Source: Pomacea canaliculata
Taxonomy: Eukaryota > Mollusca > Gastropoda > Architaenioglossa > Ampullariidae
Length of the DNA stretch: 64,000 nucleotides
Assembly (NCBI RefSeq): GCF_003073045.1
Contig: NC_037600.1
Coordinates: 12,772,515 to 12,836,514, forward strand
Reading direction: 5' to 3'
The notes beneath the pieces were generated by a model. The model was not told the DNA's origin. It worked only from the letters and a program-made list of their open reading frames with translations, and did no database searches. Below, piece after piece: positions 12,582 to 25,781 of this stretch (position 1 is its first letter; every line of letters starts with the position of its first letter). The position numbers and the translations under genes are program-made.

Positions 12582-15500
12582 TTGCCCATCACAATATCAC
12601 ATTTAAGCACTTAAGATTCACAAAAAAACAATTTTCACCATACATGGCAAGCATTCAATAATAAATTCCTGCTGCACTTTTGACCCCAGCAGTTATAAGT
12701 CACAGCACACTGCTTCTCTTTGGAGGCTTCCATCTTGTTTATTTTTGAGAGCTCCCATTGATGGCAGGGAAGCCAACTACTTCGAATGTTGGTAATCCAT
12801 GAGCAGAAATTATTTTAATGGCATCCCCTATGCCTCTCTTACCTGACTGCCACTCGTACTTGTTGTTTCCCTATGTTGCCTTGGGGCAAAAACTTGTCCT
12901 TGCTTTATAGAAATGATCCCTGGAATCTGTAGATATGTCAAGGTAATGTTACCCCAGGATTAGCTGTGGAACAAAATGTTGCAGGGTCCTGTGATAGAAA
13001 AGAGGTCATTTGATAATCTATAGACCCCCTCCATCTTTTGTACTGTTCACACCATTGCTACAGAAGGTTTTAGCAAAGGTAGAGAAGACCTGAAGGTATA
13101 AGTGTATCTCTGCTTCATGACCCACTGTACTATAGAACTTTTTACATTGTATGGAGATAAAGGAGTTTGGAATTTAGATGATTTACATTCATTCCTTATT
13201 GAAGAATATATATATTTACATATGGCATACAAGAGGAGAGAATACATGTAATAAAATCTATTTGTTTTATTTTTTTATTGTGCATATAGAAATCTGTTGA
13301 TATATTTAGAAGAAGAGCTGACTTGTTAAAGGATTTAGGTTTTTTTTTTCTTCAGGAAAATAGGGCAAACAGATTATGATGACACACATATTTTTTTTGT
13401 TCTTCCATGTGATGAAAGAGAGCTACTATTATTTACATGTGAAAAAAAGTCCCTGGTTTAGAGATTTTTTTTGGTAAAGTTGTATCTGCTTTTCACCTTA
13501 TGACTGAAAAATCTTTGTAAATTTTGTGTTCTTGCTTGAAAACTGTTTTTTTATTTTAACCTAAGAAAATTTTATTTTTTAAAAAGTACCATTGTCCAAT
13601 TATCCACCTAAAAAAACTCTCCCCAGTCCCCTACAGATCTCTTCACTTAATCTGTATGCACTCTCAACATATTCTCAGAAATTATCAAAACTACTTTATT
13701 ATTCATTCAGTAAAATCTCTTTAACAAAAAACTTGGCGCTTTAACGACATGTAATAGCTAAACAATGTTTAGTTAAGTTTTTTTTTCTCCTTTGATTTGT
13801 TATATTTTCTCCTTAATTTCATTTATTCCTTGTTACTCCTGGAGGAGCAGAGGGCCTCGTTTTCTCCTTACTTCTCTCTTCTTTTTTTTTTTTTTCTTTT
13901 TTTTTTTAAGTTTAGTTTCTGATTCTCTTGTCTGTGAAGGACTGTAAAGTCTGTAATCAAAAGAATGATGGCTTGTGTTGATTTCTCTTGTGTCGTTTAA
14001 GCACAAAATTTGTACAGATTTTCCAAGTCCTTTATTTTTCTGACAGTATTTTTCCTTTAATTCTTAGCTTTGTTGCATTATTAAAGCATAATTTCATGCT
14101 CCTTAATCTTCTCCCTTCTTTATTTCATTATTTTGTCCTTTATCTCTTTTTGTTTGTCTGTAGGTGTGTGTTTGGAAACGAGCATGAATGTGACCTGTGA
14201 AAGGGAAGCTAAGAAAGGGAAATGTACAAATATATTTGACTTTCTTTCTCTCTGTTTTACATTAGGTTACTAAAATAGAATATTAGCTTGTAAATTAATT
14301 TATATCTACCATAGCTATTAACAGTATTTATTTTCTGACATCAAAATAACACTTTTATTTCTATTTGTTACATTTTCTTGAAAATGTTTTTTTTTTTTTT
14401 AACAATCAGTATTTAAATAAATACTGGATTTTACTGAGTTTCCTGTTGTTGCCCTTTGCATTTTACATATTTTTGTGGGTGATTTTATTTGTATTACCTA
14501 AATAGTTTTTTAAAATAATTATTACCCTCCCCAATGCCAAATGTGGTCTGCGATGTATGAAATATAAACGATTTTTTTTTCTAGTTCAGGTCAACTTCTT
14601 CTCTTCTGCCCCTCACCCTAATATTACTATCTTTACTTTGTTGTCTTGTTCACATAAAATTTCTTATTGTTGCCACATTAAGAATAGAGTTTTTCTTGAC
14701 TTGAATGTGGTTTTTCTTCTTTTTTTTAAAAAAAAAAATGGTCATAATTGTGAAGGTAGTTTTGATATGTGTCGTTTTTTGTTTTTTTTTATACTTGGTT
14801 CGTTGATGTTTGGTTAGAGGATGTGGTGGCATTATGTAAACACAGCTTTTGTTTCCTGTTTCTCAGGATTGTGCCAATATTCTGTGATTTAGAAGATAGA
14901 GTTTATTTTATCCATGTCAGTTGTCATGGTAAGAAAAAAGATGGCTACGTCTCTTTTTTTTGTGTGTGTTCTGTTGTTTCAAACCTATGAAATTGCTTCT
15001 TCATTTCTCTCTGCTGGTATCTTTTGTTCATCTTCTCTATTTGCAGACCATCACATTCACTTTTGATAGTGTAACATTAGGTGATGGCTGTTACTTTTTG
15101 AGTTTTCGGTTTTTGGTATGTTCTTCTGTTCCCTCCATTTTAAACCACCTCAACTCTTTTATGTTTAGGGTTTTTTTTAAGACTTAAGTTTGTGTTCCAA
15201 TTCTAAAAAGTGTACTACACGGTAAACTGGCAAATTTTGAGAAATCTCGGATTAAAATCTGTTCTTTATGAACTCTTCAAGAGTTAAATCTACTAGATAC
15301 TTCAGAATCTCCTATCGCATACACTTTTTAATCTGCTGAAAATGACAAGTATTTTGCTGAGAGTGTTCTGTCTGCATGTTTATATGCTGAAAGATATTTG
15401 AAGTAGCAAGTTGGAAATTGCAGACTGTTGATTGAAAACCTCTCTTTTTGTCACTGGCAGTTTTTACATTATGTTTTGTATCTAATGGGTGCAGCCGAAC

Positions 15501-16079
15501 TGTTAATTATCTACTGTTTTTGACAATTTGATAACCAAAGCATTCTTTGTCAAAACAGCAAACTTGTCTTCCCATTCATTTAAAATGTAATATTTGCAGT
15601 CCAATTGCAATGTAAAAGATCTTTCAGTTGAGGTTTCTTTCTCATCAAATCTTATTATTGTTCATAAAGATGTTTTCACATTCATAAACATCTGCTTGAC
15701 ATCGGTTTGTAAACATTACATTACACACTTTTTAGTATGATTTTAATATAAATGTAAACATTGTGCCTTTTATTTTCACTCCCTCTCTCCTATTATGGTA
15801 AATACCCTGTGAAATGAATGGTTTTCATTCATGTTATGCAATGATCTCTTTTTTTTTTTTTTTTTTTTTTTCATTAATGCTGCCATGAAAGGCTCTCATG
15901 TTTTTCATTCCATTTCAGTAAAACTATTTTTGGAGCATATTATTGAAATTGGCTGTTAAGCTTTGAAAAAGATCTCTTGCGGTCTTCGGACAGCACAGCA
16001 GATATATTACAGATAAATGAATTTGCTTACGTTGTTCTCACTGCATTTTGAGGACAAGAAATAAATGCTGCAAGGCTGA

Positions 16080-16210
16080 AATCCTTGAGCTTAATTGTCA
16101 GAGATTATAATCCTTTAGTTTCATTATCTCAGATATTGTAATTCTTGAGTCTTATTATCCCAGAAATTGTATTTCTTTAGTTTTATCATCACAATAATTG
16201 TAATTCTTAT
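16080..16210 (+). repeat. 31-bp tandem repeat, about 4.3 copies
   Basis: Copies at 16080-16108 (29 bp), 16109-16139, 16140-16170, 16171-16201 and a partial end share 'AATYCTTKAGTYTYATTATC' with about 20-30% divergence. It lies between MEGF9-like and ARSB. Confidence 0.75.
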
Positions 16211-19200
16211 GCTAAAAGCTGTGGGTAAGTCTGCACAATGGCAAATAGCTACATATGTCCTCAGCAATAAATTAGGACACTCTAGCCTAATGGATCTTAT
16301 GTAAGCTTTCCTTGTTAATTAAACAAAAAAAATAAGGGGTTAACTTCTTATACTGTAATTTGGATTTGTGTCAGTTTTACAAGCATTCTTGTATATTCAT
16401 TGACATTGTTGTGGATATATTTCTTGACTTTTGAAACTGGCTTAAACAAGAACGTAATTTCTAATGATTTTAAAAATCTCTTTGAAGGTCTACAAGAGTG
16501 TAAATACTGGTTTCGAGTCACTGGGTTGAGCTCAGGACAAGAATCTATTTCCCCAAATCTGAGAGAATAAACTGCCTAATTAACACACTGTCCTAACTTC
16601 TTAACCCAGTGGAAATAGTGTGTCCATATGCAATTATAATTTCATGGGGTTTGACCTCTTTCTGTGTGTGGTAATGTTTTTAAACATAGCTTCTGTGCAA
16701 TACTAGTCGCTCAGATTTAGGGAAATATCTTCTTACCCAGCCCAGTTATTTGTATTCTGACAACACTAAATGTGTAATATATTCTACGCCTATTTGAATT
16801 TGAAGGGGTTCTTTTGAGTAATTATTCTCTACAGCATCTGATCATTATTCGTCCGTTTTTTTTTCTTTTGTTTAGGAGGATTTTGCTTTTGGTTTTCCTA
16901 CACATGGCAAAATTGATCTGAGCAGCCATTTTCTATAGATCTTACAGATAATGCTTTTGTTGAAGACTTTGCTTTGTGTATCTAAAGGTTATTGCTTTAG
17001 CTAGTACAGCTTGCAGATTGGCAAAGATTTTGAAGTATTGTGCTTTTATAGTTAGCCAGTCTTGTGAAAAATTGTGGATCTGTTTGTTGTCTTCATTTCT
17101 TTTTTCAGCATAAAGACAAATTTTAGAGTTGCAGACAGGTACATTAGTACAATATTTTGATGCATCTGAACACTGTTTTCGGAGAAAGTGAACAAAAGGC
17201 AAGTTTTGTGGTTTATGGAATACGAGGTAGTATCCTTGACAGAACCAGCACTGCAGTCTGCCAAGTTTCTTGGGTCTATCTTATAGTTTTTTCTTTGCTG
17301 AGCCTAAATTTTTTTAATACTTTTGTATTGCCATTGACTGGAGAAAGGGGTTATTCATAAATTTGCTGTAACTTCGTGTGCTTTAATTTTTTAAAGGAAT
17401 ATGTTGTATTTCTTGATTTCAGAATTATTACATGTCAGAGATGAGTATCTGTCTTTGTTGTTTTTTTATGTTTATTCTGTCTGACGCACATATAAGACTG
17501 TTTGGTTCCCACTGCATTTGTGACGAGTTCTTTAAACACTACACTACTTGACACGTGCAGATGGTGGCCGTAGTGCAGTATCGAATTGTGGACTGCTGCA
17601 TTCTCTAGTAGGAAATGCAAGCACTTTTTTTGAAAGCCAGTCTTTGGTGTTCAACACAGAAGCCTTCCTGAACTCTGCTGTAGCATGAATTAAGACTAAA
17701 AGTTGAATGTGTCTCTTAAAGTTGGGTGGAGGGGGCGCATGCATGGTGACATCTCTGAGTATGACTGTAATTGGTATTTGTCGAGTAACTAACAGCCATC
17801 ATCAAGACATGTTTCTTTTGCAATGTCACTTGAATTCTTCCTTCAAGGCTGCTGAGACACGTACTGTGCTGATCAAGTATTCATTGTGAACCATATGAAG
17901 GTTTCCAAATTAGCAAAAATACAGATGTGAAGGAACCAGATGGTGGCTTCTTCAAAGCCCAAGTTTGCAGGGAACAAAACAGATATTTCTCTGCTCCAGG
18001 GGTGGTGGGAGAGAGGGAGTAACAGACTAGATTAACTTGGAAGTAAACAAAACCATGTAAAAAAAACTTTTAATAACCAACACATACCACCAAGCATTAT
18101 ACCTCCCTGATAATACCTTCTGGAAGGCTTGCTTTGAAGTGGAGTGGGTTTTTTTTTCCCCCTCTCACTGTCAACACTCTCATAAATGAACACATTCCTC
18201 TTTAACAAAACATTTTAGACAGCTTCTGTATGATATATAAAGCTGTTAAAAGTTGACTGCTTATGTGTGTTAGAGAGATTCAAACATTTTTCATGGCCAT
18301 GTTTCGTGATTGGCATGCACTCTAGCATTAAAATTCCTTTCTAGGGATGCTGTTGACAAGAACTGCAAGATTCGTGCAGAACTCATCTTTTACTTCTAGA
18401 GCCATGGCCAATGTTAGAGGGGGACAGGACCTTCACTGAAACAAAGGCAAAGCTATATAAGATGTATAACCCAAATGAATCCAAACTCCTGAAGCGTTGG
18501 ATCAAAAGTGAAAGCAAAAACTGCTACCTTGTTTCCTGCGCTGATCAAAATGAATAAGACGGCTAGTTGGATTGGCTTTTAACACTATTGCTCAGAAGAA
18601 TGGTTCATATCACATTGCTGCAAACAGCCATTGAAAATCATCTCTTTTTTTTTTCTCTTTCTTTTTTGATGACAGCCAATCTTTCATTCCTGAACATTGC
18701 CAGAATCTAGGAATGTTCTATGCGCAAGTGCTGTATGGGTTTGGAGAACAGACCAGCCAAAAGTGAAGATGAAAAAGGTTCGATCACAGAATGCAAGTCT
18801 GTGTCCACTATCTTTCAAAGAAGGAAACAACATGCCCAAGAAAGTAACATTCTTAAGCATGTTTATAGATGCATATTGTATTTATTAAACATTATTTATT
18901 ATTACTTTTTCACTCCTAAAAGGACAAGTAATATACTACGCGACCATTTAACTGTCCTTGTAAAATTGTAAATAATGTAAAATTAAGAATAAAAATATTG
19001 CAGTGATGTAAAAAAATAGTCTCAGTAATACCAAATATAACAATGTTGCATATCTTGGAGTGTAATTTTTTATGGGGGTAAGGAATAGCAAAATACTGGA
19101 ATTATTTTACAGGAAAATATAACATTTAATAAGATAACACATCCCAAAGCACATCCCAAAAGTAAAGTCTTTTTAGGTGACTTGTAGAAACAAATACCCT

Positions 19201-19297
19201 TGCTCTTCACTTTAAAATAAAATGTACATAGCAGATATCAACATAAAAATTATCATCTTTCCATTTGCTGCAAACTTGAAAATATCTGATAGTTTTA

Positions 19298-22200
19298 TTA
19301 CATCCATGGACTCCAAAAGCCATTGTGCAGCTTGGGATCACAGTTGGGGTCACTTTTAGGATAATAGGGTGGCACAGCAGTGCTATTGTAGTAGCTTAGA
19401 CGTTGTAAAAGGTTCTTGACAATGTCAGGATATTTTTGGGCCAGATTAATTTCTTCATATGGATCGCTTGGAATATGAAACAACCACACATTCTCATCAG
19501 GCTGCTGTGTCTGGATCATTTGGACCGGCTGCCATTCTCTGTGCATGGAAAAAGGAGTCTTCTGCTTTCTTGGGGCAAAATGGAGGCTTAGGTTTGGTGG
19601 TGGGATCCAGCTGCTGTTACCTGTTAATCAGACAGAATGATTTCACAATCAACTTTGTCCATGCTTACCGCATTTTAAAAACGTAACCTGTGATCCTAAT
19701 GTTGTTGGGGAGTGAGATGTTAAACTACTTATCTCAGGGAATAGGTTTTTTCGAGAGGGCAGAACCATACCACATCTCCCTTACTCCTTAATACCTTCCC
19801 TCCCTAGGGAGTCAGGCACCGATTCCACTGCTGTATCTCTCACACACACAGGTATCAAACTAGTTACTGTGCATGCTTTTTGAGTTTAAATACCAATGTT
19901 CTAACCACCTGGCTATTCATTTACCCTCTGTGAAGGTACAGACTTCTATGTTTGTTGATATAAAAAAGTACACAAAACACGAGGTATTTTTCCTGATACA
20001 TTTTCTATTCTACCTAGTCTAATTTTTCTGTTTGTCCGCCAGAAAAGGTGAAGTGTCTGCTCATTAAAGTCTCAAACAAACAGTTGTTTTTGCTTGCTTG
20101 TGTTTTCATTGCTGTCACCATCATTATCATCAACGCTATCCACCATAATCATCACTAACATCATCAAAGAGACCATTTCCCCGTTTAACCTTGGGATTAA
20201 ACAAAAATGCGAAAGATGCTGCATCCATAAAGATAAACTTACCTGGATCTCCTGTAATAAGCTTATATTCACCAACACGTATGGCGGCTCGAACGCGAGT
20301 GTCAAAGATGTCAGGGTAGAGGCTTGCTCCTTTGGGTGGGTACAAGATATCTATATTGTGTAGGAGCTCTTTCCGCTGGCTTGGCTGTCCATCACTCAAA
20401 AAAAATACAGGTTATGTATCACTTATTTGTAACTGAATGGTAAAAAAAAATAATAATAAGCCAAGAAATACCATGACATTAAAGTCACAGGAGAGCATAT
20501 GGGTTAAGTGGGGAAAATATGCTGTGTCATTGAACTAGGTAATGAATTGGGTAGTGTGCATGCCATCAGGTTCAGATACTGTTGTTCTAGCCACTAGTCT
20601 ATCCACTTCCTCTATTTTTTTTCACTACTGCAAAAATTAAAAGCATATCAAAGAATTTGACTGCCAGCTATAGATGGGTTCTTATGTGGATATATTTGAG
20701 TTGAGTGCATGACTATAAATGTCAGGCATGTTGACGTTTGACCTATACCTGCCAACACAACAACTGCTCGAGAGGAAGTGACCAAAGATGACCTTAATTC
20801 TATGAAAAACGAAGAAATAATGTGTATTCATGCAACATCAGAAATGCAAGACAGCTGAACACTCAGCAACTGCACAAGGGGAGCTGACCAGCACATGATT
20901 TAATGAAAGAACTGTAGCTGATGTTGACTAGTCAAATCCAACATTTCAGATTTAACTCATTCAATACAGGTATATTGACACAATTTAGCTGTAGCTATGA
21001 AGACATTTTAATTCACAAGTGCAAAATGTATAAAAAGAGTTAAAAATGGTTAGCTTACTGCAAGGTCAATCATACACGCTTTTTCTTAGCTGAGCTAGTA
21101 TTCAGCCAAATCATGCAGTAACCAAATAGGAAAAATGTATGCAGCTAATGTGTAAGCAGTGGTAGTGGTGAGTGGGGGAAAGGGTGAGAGGTGCAACAAA
21201 CCTAATGGTTCCCCACTGATTGTAACCATCAAGTGGCTTTGTCCCATTCAGAGTACCTCCTGCAAGTGTCACTAGTGTTGGAAACCAGTCAGACACATGA
21301 ATAAGTTCATGTGACACATTCCCAGCATTTTTCAGCAAGGTGCTGTGAACAAAGCCAACACCTCGCATGCCTCCTTCCCAGAGTGAGGCTTTCCAGCCAC
21401 GTAATGGCCAGTTGTTACCTCCCTCAAGAATTTGACCTCCATTATCTGAAAAGAGTGATAGGAGAGGGCTTTAAATTATGGATTATATTACTTATGCAAT
21501 TGCAGTAATTTTTTTTTGCCAGTAAAAAAAATATATTAAACATGCTAAAATTTTCACTGCTGATAAAGGAGGAGAAGGTTAAAATTCTTCCACAATCTAT
21601 ATTAATATTTTACATTATCTTTTAAAGAGTAAAATTGCTTTTATAAAAATGCAAGGAAAATGTAAAAGAATGATAGTGATATTCATCTATGTAATTATGC
21701 CATTAAGTGATCAACAAATTTGTCAAGGAAAATCACAACGCACCTGTTGAAAAGATAAATACAGTATTGTTCCACATGCCAGCATTCTGCAATGCTTTTG
21801 TCAGATTTCCTACTCCTTCATCCATGCAACTCACCATACCTTCACACAAAACAAAGATATGAAAATGAAAATACCAAAGGTCATTAAAGCCTTTCCACTT
21901 TAAAGTTTAATGTAATGTTTAAAAAAAAAAAAGAACTCCTGATTTTATCACTTTGCCACCAATTTTTAACAAATGTAAATTTTGTTTTCTTTCCATAGCT
22001 TAAGAGCTTACCTGCATAAGTTTTTCTATTTTTATCTTGTATGTTATAGTATTCCCAGTGTAAGCGTCAGGTACTTCAAGAGGTGAATGGACAGCCTGGT
22101 AAGCCATATACAGGAACATGGGCTGCATCATAAAGCAAATAAACATGAGAAAACTGATGGAGACAATGATAATTCTTTATTAACAAGAGGTAAAATAAGC

Positions 22201-24331
22201 AAGTAATTCTTTTTTTCCATTAAGCCCTCTGTATAAAACGTATTTTCTACTTTTAGCACAGTTTTATTAGAGTTTAGACCACCAACAGTGCACTGGTCAA
22301 GTTAATGACCTGAAAGGACGGTCAAGGCAGGACCCATAAATCTGACCAGTGACAGGAGACATGCTTGCCTGAACACAGGGGCAGCAGAGTAAAAGAGTTT
22401 TACTACCTTCAAACCTGAATCAGTCCAAGATCAAAGGGTGATCAGGGACACCCCACAAGTAGAAGAGGCAACTCAGCCTCCGACAAACAGAAATGCTTTC
22501 CGAATCTGCATGCTGGCGAGTGGACGTTCGTCTCAAGGAGACGTTAAGTTGTAAGAAGCAAACATGTGTAGATCAAGTTGGTGGGAGTACAGCTTCCCAA
22601 AGGATGGTGGATAATATATGAACTGAAATTATATATGCAAACTGTGCATGATACCAAAAGTCTAAGTCCTCTTAAAAATACAAGTATTTGCAGCTTAGGC
22701 TAATGAGACCAACAAGATAATAATTCAATCTGAAGCTAATTCACCTTGGATTTATCATGGTTCTGTATCAGCTGAATTGCACGGTTTGTGAGCAAATGTG
22801 TGGAATAATTGCCTGTCTGGTCCTTAACTGGCACTTCATTGTCTCGCAGGTCATAGCCACAGAACTCAAGATCACTAGAAGCATTTTTCAAAACATCATG
22901 TTCACCATCACAACGGAAGTGTGTGTAATAGTCTTCACTCCCTGTCAAGTAGCCTAATTCAAATAAAGAAAACAAATCAGTGGAAACATTTTATCGGTAC
23001 TTAAACTAATGCAATGATTTATATACTACATCTTGAAGTGCACAATTTGCGTTTATATGAATAATCAATTTTTTGTTAAAGATTAAAAATGTAAATATTC
23101 ATGTTCAATTCCTATTATCACAAGGTAAAAAAATAACATCTCCCATAGTCTAGAGACCACGGCGTCTGTGAATGTTGTTAGTAGACTGTATGCTATATTC
23201 TGGAAGATCTTTCTGCAACCTTTACCATGATAGGTACTGATTTCTGCTGAAAATGTGATAGGTGGGTAGGTGAAGTTTTCCAGCTATAGCCCATAAAAGC
23301 CTTGAAACATCAACCACCTACTCTGGAATTGAGAGCATTAACCTCCAGGCTATAAAGTTTTATCCTAGGCTAAGTAAACTTGTACCATCAAAAAATATGT
23401 TCAAAACACTTAACACATTTGATTAAATATAACTATACCATAAAAGGTATCAAAGCCTCGATGAGTAGGAAGATAATCCTCTTTGTAAAATCCCAAATGC
23501 CATTTTCCTACAGCATGTGTTGAATATCCTGATTCCCGTAGTTTATCAGCCAGAGTTGGACTGTCCAGGGGTAAGCCATTTGGTTGGCTGGCCCAGATAA
23601 TGTCATGTTGAAGTCCTGTGTGAATCTGAATTTCCAAAGAAATATTTGCAATTTTTTTATTCCCCACCCAAAAAATCTCTTCAATCTCTAACTGTAGCCT
23701 TACAGAAGAAAGCATATAGTATCTAAACATCATACAAGAGTAACATTATATTTATTCTGGACAATCAACATTGGAAACAATAAACACATATAAATGGAAA
23801 GTTTAAGAATGATATTGGATTATCTCTAGCCTGATATGATATCAAGCAGCAAAAATATATATTATCAATTAAGCTGCTGCAGAACACCCAGACATCTACC
23901 AAGTATGATGTGGCTGACACTGGTTATTATTGCGAATCATATGTGAAGCAAATAATCTAAATTCTAAAATATATAATTTGATCTTTTTATTTTCACAAGA
24001 CGCCAATCGTACAGGCTTCATTAATGCAGCCATGCTCATTTTATTAATTAATTTCATCCTCTGTCTACTGACCTGGTATCTTCCAGACAAAAGCTGGCTC
24101 CTAGTAGGTGTACAAATGGGTTGCACATAGTAATTCTCAAGTTTGACACCCTCTCCAGCTAGCCTATCTAAATTTCGGAGTTTCGATTTCTGACCCATGA
24201 TATCCGACGTCATTAAATCCATAATCGTCTGCTAAAACAAACACAATGTGAGGCTGACCGTCCGAGTTAACCCGGGCAATCAACAGTATAAGAAGAGCGA
24301 TACCCAGACAACAAGCGTAACTGAGTTTCAT
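19298..24331 (-). CDS. ARSB: Arylsulfatase B (N-acetylgalactosamine-4-sulfatase)
   Basis: Lysosomal sulfatase family enzyme that removes 4-sulfate from dermatan and chondroitin sulfate. Eight exons (descending): 24331-24073, 23625-23439, 22953-22745, 22122-22012, 21839-21744, 21445-21202, 20394-20243 and 19620-19298, about 526 residues against 533 in human. Residues 1-22 are a signal peptide. FVLADDYG supplies metal-binding Asp residues, and CTPTR (Cys73) is the C-x-P-x-R site converted to formylglycine. [16 protein letters not shown] and the C-terminal [14 protein letters not shown] match ARSB rather than other sulfatases. The start is the ATG of MKLSYACC; no ATG lies further upstream in frame. 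Two one-base faults break the frame: an extra base around 24170-24175 (exon 1, ETPNLDRL) and a missing base at 22054-22056 (exon 4, [13 protein letters not shown]). Correcting for both makes every exon phase agree, so I read these as sequence errors in a working gene. It is head to head with the DHHC gene. Confidence 0.93.
19740..19935 (-). repeat. tRNA-derived SINE
   Basis: On the minus strand TAGCCAGGTGGTTAGAAC (box A) is followed by AGTTTGATACCTG (box B), then a non-tRNA body. It lies in the last ARSB intron. Confidence 0.55.
20515..20620 (-). repeat. tRNA-derived SINE fragment
   Basis: The minus strand reads TAGACTAGTGGCTAGAAC then a box-B-like TATCTGAACCTGATGGC, related in layout to the SINE 700 bp to its left. 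It is in an ARSB intron. Confidence 0.45.
22270..22620. repeat. Unclassified interspersed repeat, probable
   Basis: A block less AT-rich than the flanking ARSB intron, containing a small perfect stem (CGTCTC...GAGACG near 22528-22543). It looks inserted, but neither family nor ends could be recognised. Confidence 0.25.
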
Positions 24332-24920
24332 TATCCGGCATGGGCGTGACTTCTCTGATGGCAACTTTTCTGCCACCGGTGTCTAGCTTGTTTATGATAC
24401 CCAGCCTAGTGGGATAAGCTCAATAAGAGTCATGTACATAAAAGTATAACTGTAAATAAAGAATATTTTTTCAATTTAAGCGTCTCTTCAGTTGTTTCAC
24501 TTAAGTGTTTTTTTCGGAGTTAGCAGTTAAATAATTTCTTTCTCTCATTGAAGAGTTTTTTTTTTTCGAGAGGGATTGTCCAATCACATGCTCCTGACTT
24601 CCGGCTGTTATTGTTAGCAGACGAACTGTTTTGGATTCTTTTACATGCAGTTGATTGATATTCTAATGATAATAATTTGGCGCGACTGCATATATATCTG
24701 ACCCAGGGATAGCCTCAGTACACTTTTTGTTATTTTATAAGAAATTATATAAATGTATGATTGCCTAATGCGCAATATTGTATCAGAGCGGAAGTTCATT
24801 TTACTTATTGGACTTTCCATTTCCACCGTCACCTGCAGATGTACGCTCAGTGTACATGTGCAAATAAGTAATTAACAAACAAATCAATAGTTGACTGACA
24901 GTCTAGGACACGGAGCAGAA
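24332..24920. promoter_or_regulatory. Bidirectional promoter, ARSB / ZDHHC24-like, with ETS sites
   Basis: This is 589 bp between diverging start codons. A full ETS/GABP-type site (CCGGAAGT on the minus strand) lies at 24597-24604, and a second GGAAGT core is at 24789-24795 on the plus strand. ETS sites without a TATA box are typical of divergent housekeeping promoters. Activity is inferred. Confidence 0.55.
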
Positions 24921-25781
24921 ATGGAACTTACAGTTGACTCTGTTCGGAGACGATTTCCAAAAACTCCAAGTGACTGGATGGCATTCTTGATATTGGTATT
25001 TGGCATTCACAGTGTGGTGATCTTTGAACTGTTCGTAGTTCTTCCCTTTTTATATATGAACAGGGAATTTTCTTGGCTTTATTACTTTCATATCTTTGCA
25101 GCAGTCTTTATTTATTTCAACACCATGGGGAATTTGGTGATGGTTATGATCACGGAAACCGGAACGCAAGGTCTTATGTTGCCCGTGATGCTGAAAGAAG
25201 GATGGCGCTTTTGCTACGTCTGCGAGTGCAATGCCCCACCTCGGTCTTACCATTGTCACATCTGCAAAAAATGTTTACTGAAACGTGATCATCACTGCAC
25301 TTTTGCAGGCTGCTGCATTGGACATAAAAACCAACGATACTTCTACTTGATGGTGGTATTCATTTGGATTGCTTCACTATATGCCAGCATAATGAATGTG
25401 GAGTTTATTTACCACTTGTTCGGGGAGATGTCATTAAAGACTGCATTTATTCTAATCGTGCCATTGTTTGCCTGGGCACTGCAGCTAGTGGAAACGGTTT
25501 CCATAGGAATGGCGTTTATGGCCTCTCTCTGCATTATAGCCTTTTTGATTTCAAGTGCATTATTAGGTTACCACACAGTTAATATTCTGAATGGGCAGAC
25601 AGTGTATGAAAAGACTCATAAAATCAAGGACTATGATCTTGGTTTTCTTGGTAACATTGAATCAGTTTTTGGGAAAAATTGGAAAATATGTTGGATCAGT
25701 CCATTTATTTTCTCCCCACCTGTTGGAGATGGATTAGAATTCAAAAGAAAAGAAGATTATGAAAGAGTAAAAGAGAAATGA
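24921..25781 (+). CDS. ZDHHC24: DHHC-type palmitoyltransferase, ZDHHC24-like, intronless
   Basis: Membrane S-acyltransferase that attaches palmitate to cysteines of target proteins, probably in Golgi or ER membranes. It is a single uninterrupted 286-codon frame. The start is the ATG at 24921; frame upstream has only a TTG. The cysteine-rich domain begins at residue 98 (CYVCECNAPPRSYHC) and contains the catalytic DHHC at 123-126, followed by CxxGxxNQRYF. Hydrophobic segments lie near residues 21-45, 53-77, 142-160, 172-192 and 196-222. NGQTVYEKTH near 224 resembles the TTxE motif found after the last membrane helix. Length matches vertebrate ZDHHC24 (about 284), and the family assignment is secure while the subfamily is less so. 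All its neighbours are intron-rich, so it may be an old retrocopy. The frame and catalytic motif are intact, so it is not a pseudogene on this evidence. Confidence 0.88.
   Translation: MELTVDSVRRRFPKTPSDWMAFLILVFGIHSVVIFELFVVLPFLYMNREFSWLYYFHIFAAVFIYFNTMGNLVMVMITETGTQGLMLPVMLKEGWRFCYVCECNAPPRSYHCHICKKCLLKRDHHCTFAGCCIGHKNQRYFYLMVVFIWIASLYASIMNVEFIYHLFGEMSLKTAFILIVPLFAWALQLVETVSIGMAFMASLCIIAFLISSALLGYHTVNILNGQTVYEKTHKIKDYDLGFLGNIESVFGKNWKICWISPFIFSPPVGDGLEFKRKEDYERVKEK

Larger units (their letters stand above)
11138..19297. other. MEGF9-like 3' UTR and convergent intergenic region
   Basis: No gene is supported here between the convergent MEGF9-like and ARSB genes. AATAAA signals at 12660, 13250 and 18988 are candidate ends for a long 3' UTR; vertebrate MEGF9 also has a long one. 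The stretch is AT-rich with long T runs (13880-13908, 15849-15871), a mariner relic and a 31-bp tandem repeat. Short open frames here have no coding features. Confidence 0.6.

Noticed and set aside
14557-15187. Overlapping phenylalanine-rich frames on the plus strand
   Set aside because: They reflect T-rich DNA in the convergent region; no coding features.
24891-24920. Ten extra N-terminal residues on the DHHC protein
   Set aside because: Requires a TTG start; the first in-frame ATG is at 24921.
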